From Planctomycetota bacterium (lineage in GTDB: Bacteria > Planctomycetota > Planctomycetia > Pirellulales > UBA1268): a stretch of 6,185 nucleotides of DNA. The translations under genes and the position numbers were made by a program. Shown here in pieces: positions 1 through 6,113 of this stretch. The stretch spans positions 1-6,185 of the forward strand of contig QWPO01000040.1 of NCBI GenBank assembly GCA_003669255.1, in the 5' to 3' direction. The first letter of the stretch is position 1. Each line of letters opens with the position of its first letter. The notes beneath the pieces are model-generated. The model worked only from the letters and a program-made list of their open reading frames with translations. It was not told the origin of the DNA and did not search any database.

Positions 1-1532
1 CACGCCGCGGCGAGCTGCGAGCCCGCCGCGGAGGCGTCTTCCAGGGAAATGCCCAGCTGGTCGGGGACGAGCGCCACGATCTGATCGACCCGTGGAATCG
101 CCATCCCCAGCGCCCGGCCCACGTCGCGGATCGCGGCCCGGGCGGCGAGGGTGCCGAAGGTGCCGATCTGGGCGACGTTGGCCTCGCCGTACTTCTTCTT
201 GACGTAGTCGATGACCTCGCCCCGCCGCTCCTTGCAGAAGTCGATGTCGATATCGGGCGCCTCCCGACGGTTGACGTCGAGAAACCGCTCGAAGAGCAGG
301 TCGTATTCCAGTGGGCAGACGTGCGAGAGGTAGAGCGAGTAGGCGACGAGGGCCCCGACGCCCGAGCCTCGCGCCGCCGCCGGGATGCCCTGCTCGCGAG
401 CGTGGCGGACGAAGTCCCAGACGATCAGGAAGTAGCTGGCGAACCCGAGCGTGTCGATCACCGAGAGTTCGCGATCGAGCCGGTCGATCACCACCTGGTG
501 CAGTTCGGCGGTGGTGGGGTCGGCGGGGACGGCGTTGGTGGCCCAGCGCTTGGCCAGGGTCGCATACCGCTCGCGGAGCCCCTGAAGGCAGAGCCGGCGG
601 AGCTCCTCGGAGGCGGTCAGGCCCCCGGGGACGTCGAAGCCCGGGAAGTGCCGCTTGCCCAGGTCGAGGTCGATCGAGACGGAGTCGGCGATCTCCTGGC
701 TGCGGTTGACCGCAGCCGTTACCAGGTCGCGGTCGGTGTCGGCGAAGGCGGCGTGCATCTCCTGCGGACTCTTCAGGTAGAACTCGCTGGAGTCCATTCG
801 CATTCGCGAGGTGTCGTTGCGGAAGCGGCCCGTGTTGACGCACAGCAGGATGTCTTGAGCTTCTGAGTCTTCGCGATTGACGTAGTGGCAGTCGCAGGTG
901 GCGACCGGTGGAATGCCGAGCTCCTTCGAGATCTCGAGGGCGACGTCGGTTACCTGCCGCTGCACATCGAGGCCGTTGTCTTGAATCTCGATGAAGTAGC
1001 GGTCGCCGAAGGTCTTCTGAAACCAGCCCGCGACCTCCCGGGCCTGGGCAAGCGACTCCCGCTGCTCCCGGGACGTGCCGATCAGGGAGCGGCTGAACTC
1101 GCCCGACAGGCAGCCCGACAGGCAGATCAGACCCTCGCCGTATTCGGCCAGCAGTTCGCGGTCGATGCGGGGCTTGAAGTAGAAGCCCTCGAGGTAGGCC
1201 TGGGTGGCGAGCTTGAGCAGGTTGGCGAAGCCGACGCGGTCGCGGGCCAGGAGCGTGAGGTGGTAGCTGGAATCCCGCTGGCTGCCCGCATCTTTTTGGA
1301 AGCGGCTCCCGGGGGCGATGTAGGCCTCGTAGCCGATGATCGGGTTGATCTTCGCCGCCTTGGCGGCCTCGTAGAACTCCAGCGCCCCATGAAGGTTGCC
1401 GTGGTCGGTGATCGCCAGGGAGTTCATCCCCAGTTCGACCGTGCGTGCCACCAGTCGGTCGATGGAACTAGCCCCGTCGAGGAGGCTGTAGTGGCTGTGG
1501 CAGTGGAGGTGGGCGAACGACTGCGTGCTCAT
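1..1532 (-). CDS. dnaE: DNA polymerase III alpha subunit, N-terminal part (truncated by window edge)
   Basis: Catalytic subunit of the replicative DNA polymerase; it extends the primer at the fork. The reverse strand reads open from an ATG at 1532 to the window edge, giving 510 of the usual roughly 1,150-1,200 residues. The N-terminal PHP domain (about 5-285) opens with HLHCHSHYSLLDG (residues 8-20) and continues with ITDHGN (41-46), GYEAY (67-71), H91, LSGC (138-141) and CDCHYV (213-218). These match the metal ligands of PHP domains that keep exonuclease activity, such as Thermus DnaE, and not the degenerate E. coli PHP. The palm carries ARGSGVGALVAY (387-398) and PDIDIDF (426-432), whose D427 and D429 correspond to E. 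coli D401 and D403; the third catalytic Asp lies beyond the window. A GAGG lies 7 nt before the ATG, supporting this start. Identification is very secure; PHP activity is inferred from residues only. Confidence 0.97.
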   Translation of the reverse strand, partial: MSTQSFAHLHCHSHYSLLDGASSIDRLVARTVELGMNSLAITDHGNLHGALEFYEAAKAAKINPIIGYEAYIAPGSRFQKDAGSQRDSSYHLTLLARDRVGFANLLKLATQAYLEGFYFKPRIDRELLAEYGEGLICLSGCLSGEFSRSLIGTSREQRESLAQAREVAGWFQKTFGDRYFIEIQDNGLDVQRQVTDVALEISKELGIPPVATCDCHYVNREDSEAQDILLCVNTGRFRNDTSRMRMDSSEFYLKSPQEMHAAFADTDRDLVTAAVNRSQEIADSVSIDLDLGKRHFPGFDVPGGLTASEELRRLCLQGLRERYATLAKRWATNAVPADPTTAELHQVVIDRLDRELSVIDTLGFASYFLIVWDFVRHAREQGIPAAARGSGVGALVAYSLYLSHVCPLEYDLLFERFLDVNRREAPDIDIDFCKERRGEVIDYVKKKYGEANVAQIGTFGTLAARAAIRDVGRALGMAIPRVDQIVALVPDQLGISLEDASAAGSQLAAA

Positions 1533-1551
1533 CCGTGGGCCTCGCGCGAAA

Positions 1552-1567
1552 AGGCCGCAGTCTACCA
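1552..1567 (-). promoter_or_regulatory. Candidate extended -10 promoter for dnaE
   Basis: Read on the minus strand, TGG followed by TAGACT (hexamer at 1559-1564) resembles an extended -10 element (TGn plus TATAAT, 4 of 6 matches). It would place the transcript start near 1552, giving a leader of about 20 nt before the dnaE ATG. There is no convincing -35 hexamer 16-18 nt upstream. The repeat cluster lies upstream of this site, so dnaE could be transcribed independently of the FHA gene. This is pattern matching only. Confidence 0.35.
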
Positions 1568-1613
1568 GACGGGCCTGGGGGCTTTGAGCATGCGGGAAGC
1601 GGCCCGCAGGATG

Positions 1614-1643
1614 CGAAAACCGTTGATCCGAAAACCGTTGGTC
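1614..1643. repeat. 15-nt tandem direct repeat (2 copies)
   Basis: CGAAAACCGTTGATC (1614-1628) is followed immediately by CGAAAACCGTTGGTC (1629-1643), with one mismatch. The same AAACCGTnGGT core precedes each of the three palindromes to its right, so this pair looks like a partial duplication of the left part of that composite unit. It is intergenic and has no coding potential that I recognise. Confidence 0.8.
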
Positions 1644-1668
1644 CGCAGGTTACCAACCTGCGGCTACG
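1631..1668. repeat. Palindromic intergenic repeat, copy 1
   Basis: The unit has three parts: AAAACCGTTGGT; a perfect dyad with 9-bp arms CCGCAGGTT (1643-1651) and AACCTGCGG (1655-1663) around the 3-nt loop ACC; and a CTACG tail. It could form a stable hairpin in RNA or single-stranded DNA from either strand. It shares its layout with the two copies to the right, which shows a family and not a chance palindrome. Confidence 0.85.
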
Positions 1669-1675
1669 TTCGGAG

Positions 1676-1710
1676 AAACCGTGGGTGCAGGTTGTCAACC
1701 TGCGGCTACG
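1676..1710. repeat. Palindromic intergenic repeat, copy 2
   Basis: AAACCGTGGGT is followed by a perfect dyad GCAGGTTG (1687-1694), T, CAACCTGC (1696-1703), and then GGCTACG. The centre of the dyad is about 42 nt from that of copy 1. The central bases differ from the other copies while both arms are kept, so the pairing is conserved more than the loop. Confidence 0.85.
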
Positions 1711-1715
1711 CGGCC

Positions 1716-1746
1716 AAAACCGTAGGTGCAGGTTGGTAACCTGCAC
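1716..1746. repeat. Palindromic intergenic repeat, copy 3 (tail missing)
   Basis: AAAACCGTAGGT leads into arms GTGCAGGTT (1726-1734) and AACCTGCAC (1738-1746) around loop GGT. The loop is the complement of copy 1's ACC. The GGCTACG tail seen in copies 1 and 2 is absent. The dyad starts about 20 nt past the FHA gene's stop codon, so on the minus strand it could act as a 3'-end hairpin for that transcript. The nearest T-run is several bases after the stem, so it is not a canonical intrinsic terminator. Confidence 0.8.
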
Positions 1747-1766
1747 ACCACACGCCTATGGAACCG

Positions 1767-2441
1767 TCAGTCCGTCTGCGGCTCGCCGATCATCCGCAGC
1801 AACTCCGCCAGCCGGGCTTGAAGATCGAGCAGCGCCTGCCACTGCGGGAAGTCGAGTTCCACCTTTTCGGCGCCGGCGCGAATCACGGCGGCCTCGCTGG
1901 CATCGCGGAGCACCGCCTGCACGTAGTCGAGCAGTTCGGCGAGTTCGGCCGACTGGGCTGGGCTGAGTCGCTCCGGCAGGGGCGGAGGCCCTGAGGGCAG
2001 CAGCGGCGACCGCACACTCGACATGTCTTCGACGGCGTCGGGCTGTTGGCCGGAGATCTGCTTCATGCGATCGCGGAGCTGACGGGCATGCCCGTTGGCC
2101 GCCGGCTGTTGCCGGGCTGAGACCTCGGCGATGCGGCGGTCGATGTCGCTGTGCGACCCGACGAGAAGGAGGGAGCGGCCAACGGCGATCATGTCGCCGT
2201 GGCGGACGATCCGCACCTGGACGTCCTCGCCGTTGACCTTCGTGCCGTTGGTGCTTTCCAGGTCGGTGGCGACGATCTTGTCGCTGTCGTCCTGGAGCTT
2301 GAGGTGGTACCGGCTGACCCGCTCGTCGTTGAGCTGGATCGTGTTGCCCTCCTCGCGGCCGATCGTGACAGGCGTGGGCACGTCTTCAAACACACGGCCG
2401 CGGTCGGTGCCATGCAAGACGCGGAGAGTGATCAAAGCCAT
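1767..2441 (-). CDS. FHA-domain protein with Pro-rich linker and helical C-terminus
   Basis: Predicted cytoplasmic phosphothreonine-binding adaptor of 224 residues. The forkhead-associated domain (about 3-95) has all the signature residues: IGRE (27-30), SRYH (43-46), STNGT (63-67) and NG (70-71), followed by HGDMIAVG (81-88). In this family GR, S..H and N contact phosphothreonine peptides. A Ser/Gln/Arg-rich stretch follows, then a Pro-rich linker (PSGPPPLPERLSP) and an Ala/Leu/Glu-rich segment to the end that looks alpha-helical. There is no transmembrane segment or enzymatic domain, so its partner must be another protein, probably a Ser/Thr kinase substrate not in this window. I chose the ATG at 2441 because the FHA fold starts there; a GTG at 2528 would add 29 low-complexity residues. 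Neither start has a clear ribosome-binding site. It is codirectional with dnaE, with the repeat cluster between them. Confidence 0.9.
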   Translation of the reverse strand: MALITLRVLHGTDRGRVFEDVPTPVTIGREEGNTIQLNDERVSRYHLKLQDDSDKIVATDLESTNGTKVNGEDVQVRIVRHGDMIAVGRSLLLVGSHSDIDRRIAEVSARQQPAANGHARQLRDRMKQISGQQPDAVEDMSSVRSPLLPSGPPPLPERLSPAQSAELAELLDYVQAVLRDASEAAVIRAGAEKVELDFPQWQALLDLQARLAELLRMIGEPQTD

Positions 2442-2463
2442 GTCGTCTACGCCCGCGGCCGGG

Positions 2464-2477
2464 CCCGCTTTCGCGGG
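2464..2477. other. Small hairpin (minus strand: CCCGC-GAAA-GCGGG) upstream of the FHA gene
   Basis: On the minus strand CCCGC and GCGGG flank a GAAA tetraloop, ending about 22 nt before the FHA ATG. A GNRA loop on a GC stem would be stable in a 5' leader. There is no T-tract after it, so it does not look like a terminator. It may be a leader structure or, if translation starts at the upstream GTG, simply part of the coding sequence. Confidence 0.4.
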
Positions 2478-2589
2478 TGATGCCCCGTCTCCGTCCGCCC
2501 GGGCAATCCTCCAATGTGAAGGATACACGACAGATCCGCCGCCGGCTGGATTCGGGTGGCCCTGGCCCGGCTCCGGATGCCCACCACGG

Positions 2590-2616
2590 TTGACCCGGCC
2601 GCAAAACCGGTACGAT
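2590..2616 (+). promoter_or_regulatory. Candidate promoter of the tRNA-Arg gene
   Basis: TTGACC (2590-2595) matches the -35 consensus at five of six positions, and TACGAT (2611-2616) matches TATAAT at four of six. The spacer is 15 nt, shorter than the optimum of 17. Transcription would begin around 2623, only a few bases before the mature tRNA 5' end at 2626. The position is right for a tRNA promoter; the short spacer keeps confidence moderate. Confidence 0.5.
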
Positions 2617-2625
2617 TGGAGGTAC

Positions 2626-2698
2626 GCACCCGTAGCTCAATGGATAGAGCATCGGTCTTCGGAACCGAGGGTTGCAGGTTCGAGTCCTGCCGGGTGTA
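2626..2698 (+). tRNA. tRNA-Arg (anticodon UCG)
   Basis: The 73-nt cloverleaf can be folded by eye. The acceptor GCACCCG pairs with CGGGTGT (first pair G-U) and is followed by discriminator A. The D stem is GCTC/GAGC. The anticodon stem is TCGGT/ACCGA around loop CTTCGGA, giving anticodon TCG. The variable loop is 5 nt, and the T stem GCAGG/CCTGC encloses TTCGAGT. Anticodon UCG reads arginine CGA and, by wobble, other CGN codons. The terminal CCA is not encoded (TTG follows). It stands alone, with no other tRNA in the window, divergent from the FHA gene and convergent with the gene ending at 2831. Confidence 0.97.
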
Positions 2699-2830
2699 TT
2701 GCGGGCGGTTGGTAGACCGGGTCCTCCAAGAGCCTCGCGCTCGAGTGCATGGCACGTGCAAGCGGACCGGCCGTGAGGCCGCGGGCGAATCGCTCTGGAC
2801 GCCGCACCGTGTGGTGGTTCGCCCCACGCG
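2699..2830. other. Intergenic gap between convergent tRNA-Arg and GH99-like gene
   Basis: No gene is recognised here. The only structure is a short hairpin with arms CGGCC (2768-2772) and GGCCG (2777-2781) around GTGA, without a T-tract on either strand. It could weakly end either of the two converging transcripts, but nothing in the sequence makes that firm. Confidence 0.4.
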
Positions 2831-5053
2831 TCACCTCGGGTCCGGCACTCCCCCAGCCTGCGCGCAGATCCGGACCTCGTCCCCCGACAGGGCCCGCGAG
2901 AACAGCCGCACTTCGTCGACGAGCCCCACGAAGTTCGCCTGGCTGCCGTCGCAAAACCCGCCGATCACCAGGTCGAAGTGGCTGGGTTGCACCGGCCCCG
3001 GCCGGTCGAGCGACGCCACCTCGGTGCCGTCTACGAACAGCCGCATCGTGCGGCCGTCGAACGTACCGGCCAGGTGCACCCAGCGGCCAAGCGGGAGCAA
3101 CGCGGGGCCCGTGAGATGGTGGCTCCAGGCCGTCTGCGGCACTTCGAAGCAGGGGCGACCATCGAGTAGTCCGAGACGGTAGCCCGTGTCGACCCCGCCC
3201 CCCTGCACGCGATTGACGATCCAACGATTGTTTTGCGCCGCGTTGTCGGTTCGTACCCGGCAGTCGATCGTGAACGCATCGCCGACCGAGAGCCGCGGAT
3301 CGTCCGGAACGAGGACCACGCCTCCTTGGCATTCGATCGCGCTGCCGACGATCCCCGGAACCCGCTCGACGCCGTCGAGCAGTTCGCCGCCGAGCCGGTG
3401 GCCGGAGATGTCGAACGCCACGGGCGTGCCGGCCGGCTCGTCGAACGACCACCAGCCCACGAGTCCGGGATGATCGCCAGCCACATCGATCCGACGCGTG
3501 AGCAACGGCCGCAGCTCCTCGCGACGGGCGAGCGAGGCGCGGGCTGCGGCGTCGTAGGGCCCGAGGCCCACGTCCTCGGGCAAGAGGTCGACGTGCTCGC
3601 GCGGCGCGGTGGAGAACACGTTCCGCACCGCGTCGAGATAGCCAAACCCATGCTCACGGCAGGGGGCGATAAAGTGTCCCTCGCCCCATTCATTCCAGTT
3701 GTCGAGGAGGATCATGCGGCTGCCGAGCTGATCCTTGGGAAGAGCCTGCGCGATCTCCTTCGCGTCGCGGAGCAGCCGCTCGAATCGTGACGGCGGAATC
3801 GACCAGACCGTGCCCTCGTCATGCCAGCCGCTCCATCCCTGCGACACCGTGACCACCTGCGGGAGCACGCCGCGGTCTCGCGTGGCCCTGATGAGATCGA
3901 GCTGCTGAGCGGCTGCGTCGTCGGCCGCGGGGCTGCCGGGAAGGTGCCAGCAGTAGGCGTACGAGGCATCGAGGGCCAAGGCCGCCATGCGGTCGAGCGT
4001 GGCGGGCACGAACCCCCGGTATTCGCCGAGCAGGGTGAGCCCCTTGAAGCCCGCGGCCTGGCAGGCGGCCCGCAGCTTCTCGATCGCCCGGGCGGCGGGC
4101 TCGGGGCCACCGAGATCCTGGATAAACCGGTCGATCTCGTAGATGAAGAGCACGGGCTTCCCATCAACCTGCAGGTAGCCAGGGTGCTTGAAGTACGTCT
4201 CGATCCAATAGGGGACGAGGTTGTCGAGGAAGTCGCGCTCGTCAGCCACGCCTCCGATGCCGTCGGCCTGGTTCTCCCACAGCAGCGCGAACTTCATCTG
4301 CTTCGCGACGGTTGACTTGAAGAAGCCGTCGTGGAGGCCTCGGCCGAACCGCGTCTTCACCGCGCCGCCCTCGCCGTCGCGATACCAGCAGTAGACGAAG
4401 AACGAGATTCCATGCTCGAGGGCCCACTTGGCCTCCCAGTCGGCCACCTGTGGATCCTCCTGGGTATAGAGTCCGAGGGCTGGCATTCGCTCGGGATGGC
4501 GGAGCACGCCGCGCCAGAGATCGGGGCGATCCGCTTCCCAGAGCGGGCAGTGAATCGCACCCACGAGCATGTCGGTTGCCACGGGTTCGGCCGGCGGTAC
4601 GGCGTCGAGCTGTTGGGCGTTCACCGGTGGCAGGAAGTCGAGGGTGAGAGGCTGGCGGACGAGAGGGGCGCCCTCAGTCGAGAGTTCGAGCACGAGCTCG
4701 GCCGGGCCGGCCGCATCAGCCTCGACTTCAAACCGCAGGTGCTGCTCGCCATCGGCTGTCGTGATCCGGATCGGAGCCGGCGGCAGCGGCGTCACGAGCC
4801 GCACTCCCGGAGGCATGGCCAACGATGCCGTGACGTCGGCGTCCATCGCCCCATCGTTGACGACGACCGCCGTCAGGCCGGCGGGCCGGCCCGCGCGGCA
4901 GAGCGGCTGGTCGGAAAGGAAACGCCGGATGACAACGGCCCCGCCTTCCGCGCGTGCAGCCCACGCCGGCAGGCTGGCGATCACGCAGCAGGCCAGTCCC
5001 GTGCCGACGACCGCCGCAATACTGCCACGACGGGTGAGCGAGTTGCCAGCCAT
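2831..5053 (-). CDS. Secreted GH99/WbsX-like protein with C-terminal LamG domain
   Basis: Putative exported glycan-active enzyme of 740 residues. Residues 1-35 form a signal peptide: a TRRGS twin-arginine-like start, a hydrophobic core and a likely cleavage after ARA35. A beta-sandwich-like region spans about 38-142. The catalytic-type domain (about 160-485) resembles GH99 and WbsX-like proteins: GISFFVYCWYRDGEG (215-229), FALLWENQ (255-262), GKPVLFIYEID (298-308), GEYRGF (343-348) and DNWNEWGEGHFIAP (451-464). In GH99 endo-mannosidases the two Glu of the NEWxEG motif are catalytic; here they are E455 and E458. A LamG/concanavalin-like jelly roll fills about 528-735 (GLVGWWSFDE, DAFTIDCRV, GRWVHLAGTFDG, VDEVRLFSRAL), probably for carbohydrate binding or anchoring. 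I chose the ATG at 5053 because the signal peptide begins there; the frame stays open to 5335, but that extension reads through the divergent promoter region and the neighbour's start. The substrate is unknown. Confidence 0.85.
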   Translation of the reverse strand: MAGNSLTRRGSIAAVVGTGLACCVIASLPAWAARAEGGAVVIRRFLSDQPLCRAGRPAGLTAVVVNDGAMDADVTASLAMPPGVRLVTPLPPAPIRITTADGEQHLRFEVEADAAGPAELVLELSTEGAPLVRQPLTLDFLPPVNAQQLDAVPPAEPVATDMLVGAIHCPLWEADRPDLWRGVLRHPERMPALGLYTQEDPQVADWEAKWALEHGISFFVYCWYRDGEGGAVKTRFGRGLHDGFFKSTVAKQMKFALLWENQADGIGGVADERDFLDNLVPYWIETYFKHPGYLQVDGKPVLFIYEIDRFIQDLGGPEPAARAIEKLRAACQAAGFKGLTLLGEYRGFVPATLDRMAALALDASYAYCWHLPGSPAADDAAAQQLDLIRATRDRGVLPQVVTVSQGWSGWHDEGTVWSIPPSRFERLLRDAKEIAQALPKDQLGSRMILLDNWNEWGEGHFIAPCREHGFGYLDAVRNVFSTAPREHVDLLPEDVGLGPYDAAARASLARREELRPLLTRRIDVAGDHPGLVGWWSFDEPAGTPVAFDISGHRLGGELLDGVERVPGIVGSAIECQGGVVLVPDDPRLSVGDAFTIDCRVRTDNAAQNNRWIVNRVQGGGVDTGYRLGLLDGRPCFEVPQTAWSHHLTGPALLPLGRWVHLAGTFDGRTMRLFVDGTEVASLDRPGPVQPSHFDLVIGGFCDGSQANFVGLVDEVRLFSRALSGDEVRICAQAGGVPDPR

Positions 5054-5249
5054 GCCCCGAGCATACCCCCGCCGCTCCGTCAGAAGCCTGAAAACCCCGA
5101 TTTCACGCGACCGGAACCGGTCTATTTTTGCAATGAATGGCGACGCAAACCAGCAATGATCGGATGGCCGGCGGTGGTATGGTGTTTGGTGTTGACGACG
5201 GGGCTCAGTCAAAAAGGCTTCCGGTTGTTCTTTGACCAGCGAGGATGTC
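5054..5249. promoter_or_regulatory. Divergent intergenic region with a 14-nt dyad
   Basis: This 196-nt space separates the start codons of two divergent export-protein genes, so it must carry promoters for both. GACCGG (5109-5114), AA, CCGGTC (5117-5122) is a perfect dyad about 55 nt upstream of the minus-strand ATG, bordered on the right by TATTTTTG. It could be an operator. On the plus strand it resembles a very short terminator, but no gene is upstream to be ended. TTGACG (5192-5197) is a possible -35 for the plus-strand gene, but no good -10 follows at the right distance. GAGG at 5241-5244, 5 nt before the ATG at 5250, is a good ribosome-binding site. Confidence 0.5.
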
Positions 5250-6110
5250 ATGCGTGCAATAAATGCTCGGTCGATCGCCGCTCTTCTGGCAACTGCGTTT
5301 GCGGTCGCGGCTTCAACGCCGTGCCACGCCGTCACGATCTCCTATGTCGGCACCGAGCCGGGCGTCGGCCCAAACTTCGCGACCCAAAACTGGTCGAACT
5401 CGGCCGTGCCGAAGGCGTATGCCACCGGCACCTCGAATACCTACGGCAAGAACGGCTACTGGCAGATCAGGCCGATTCCGTATGCCCCTTCGAGCACCAT
5501 TTACTCCGCCGCTGCAGCCGCCAACGACCTCGGCACGTCGGCCGGGTCGTTCCCCACGCTCTGGTCCGGCACGTTGCCAGCGTTCATGAGCAGCATCACC
5601 GGTGGTGCAGGTGACTTCGTCAACTTCAACTCCTACGCCATCTATCGTGGGCCCGACGGGTCGGCACTCTACACCCAGGGCGGTCTCTCGGTGCCTGTGA
5701 ACCAAGGCCCTTACAACACCCCGAGCGGAGCGAATACGGGATACTTCGGGCTTTCGGCCGACATGGTTCTCAACTTCTCCGGCACGGTGCGCGTGGGCAT
5801 CGCCGTCGACTCCGTGGCCGACGGCACCTACGCACCCAACTACGTCAGCATCTACTCGAACAGCACTGGCACCGTGTACTCTTCGGTGCTGACCCGTGAC
5901 GGCACGCCTGACATGGCTGTGTTCGACATCGTCAATCCTGCTGGGGAGACGTTCAGCGTCGCCCAGTGGCAACTGGCTGGCACGCAGAGCGCGTCGGCGA
6001 TGAGCCTCGTGACGTTCGACACGATTGTCGTGCCGGAGCCGTCTTCGGTTGCCTTGATCGCCATCGGCGGAGTAGCGGTGGCCGCCGGCCTGCGGCGTCG
6101 CCGCCGGTAG
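5250..6110 (+). CDS. PEP-CTERM sorting-domain exported protein
   Basis: Exported protein of 286 residues, probably anchored or processed at the cell envelope by an exosortase. A Sec signal peptide spans about 1-27 (MRAINARS, then an Ala/Leu-rich core, PCHA before VTISYVG). The C-terminus has the full tripartite PEP-CTERM signal: VPEP (261-264), a hydrophobic segment SSVALIAIGGVAVAAGL, and a terminal run of five Arg (282-286). The mature part (about 28-258) is rich in Ser, Thr, Asn, Gly and Tyr and looks beta-rich; I recognise no named domain in it. The start at ATG 5250 is supported by GAGG 5 nt upstream; a TTG at 5232 would add six residues before the signal peptide. In PEP-CTERM biology an exosortase (EpsH/Xrt family), encoded elsewhere, recognises PEP. 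The divergent arrangement with the GH99-like gene suggests shared regulation, which is inference. Confidence 0.93.
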   Translation: MRAINARSIAALLATAFAVAASTPCHAVTISYVGTEPGVGPNFATQNWSNSAVPKAYATGTSNTYGKNGYWQIRPIPYAPSSTIYSAAAAANDLGTSAGSFPTLWSGTLPAFMSSITGGAGDFVNFNSYAIYRGPDGSALYTQGGLSVPVNQGPYNTPSGANTGYFGLSADMVLNFSGTVRVGIAVDSVADGTYAPNYVSIYSNSTGTVYSSVLTRDGTPDMAVFDIVNPAGETFSVAQWQLAGTQSASAMSLVTFDTIVVPEPSSVALIAIGGVAVAAGLRRRRR

Positions 6111-6113
6111 TTC

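Noticed and set aside
311..1739. Long plus-strand open frames opposite dnaE (321-866 and 885-1739)
   Set aside because: They are antisense to a clearly identified dnaE with full motif conservation; in GC-rich DNA the complementary strand of a gene often stays open. Their translations show no recognisable domain.
1614..1746. Repeat cluster as a CRISPR array
   Set aside because: Only three units, with perfect internal palindromes and near-identical sequence between them instead of unique spacers; no cas genes nearby.
2626..2698. tRNA-Arg as an integration site for a mobile element
   Set aside because: I found no second copy of the tRNA 3' end, no integrase and no change in gene type that would mark an island boundary within the window.
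2447..3452. Minus-strand open frames spanning the tRNA (2447-2827, 2637-3452)
   Set aside because: They read through the antisense of a well-folded tRNA gene and overlap the LamG-coding end in another frame; no domain or start signal supports them.
5054..5335. N-terminal extension of the GH99-like protein by 94 residues
   Set aside because: The extension would put the signal peptide inside the protein and overlap the start and signal-peptide codons of the divergent PEP-CTERM gene. The ATG at 5053 begins a proper signal peptide.
3186..5614. Plus-strand open frames opposite the GH99-like gene (for example 3233-3790, 3821-4315, 4331-5614)
   Set aside because: Shadows of the real minus-strand gene; the last one also runs through the divergent promoter region and into the PEP-CTERM gene in another frame. 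Their composition is Arg/Gly/Ala-rich without domains.
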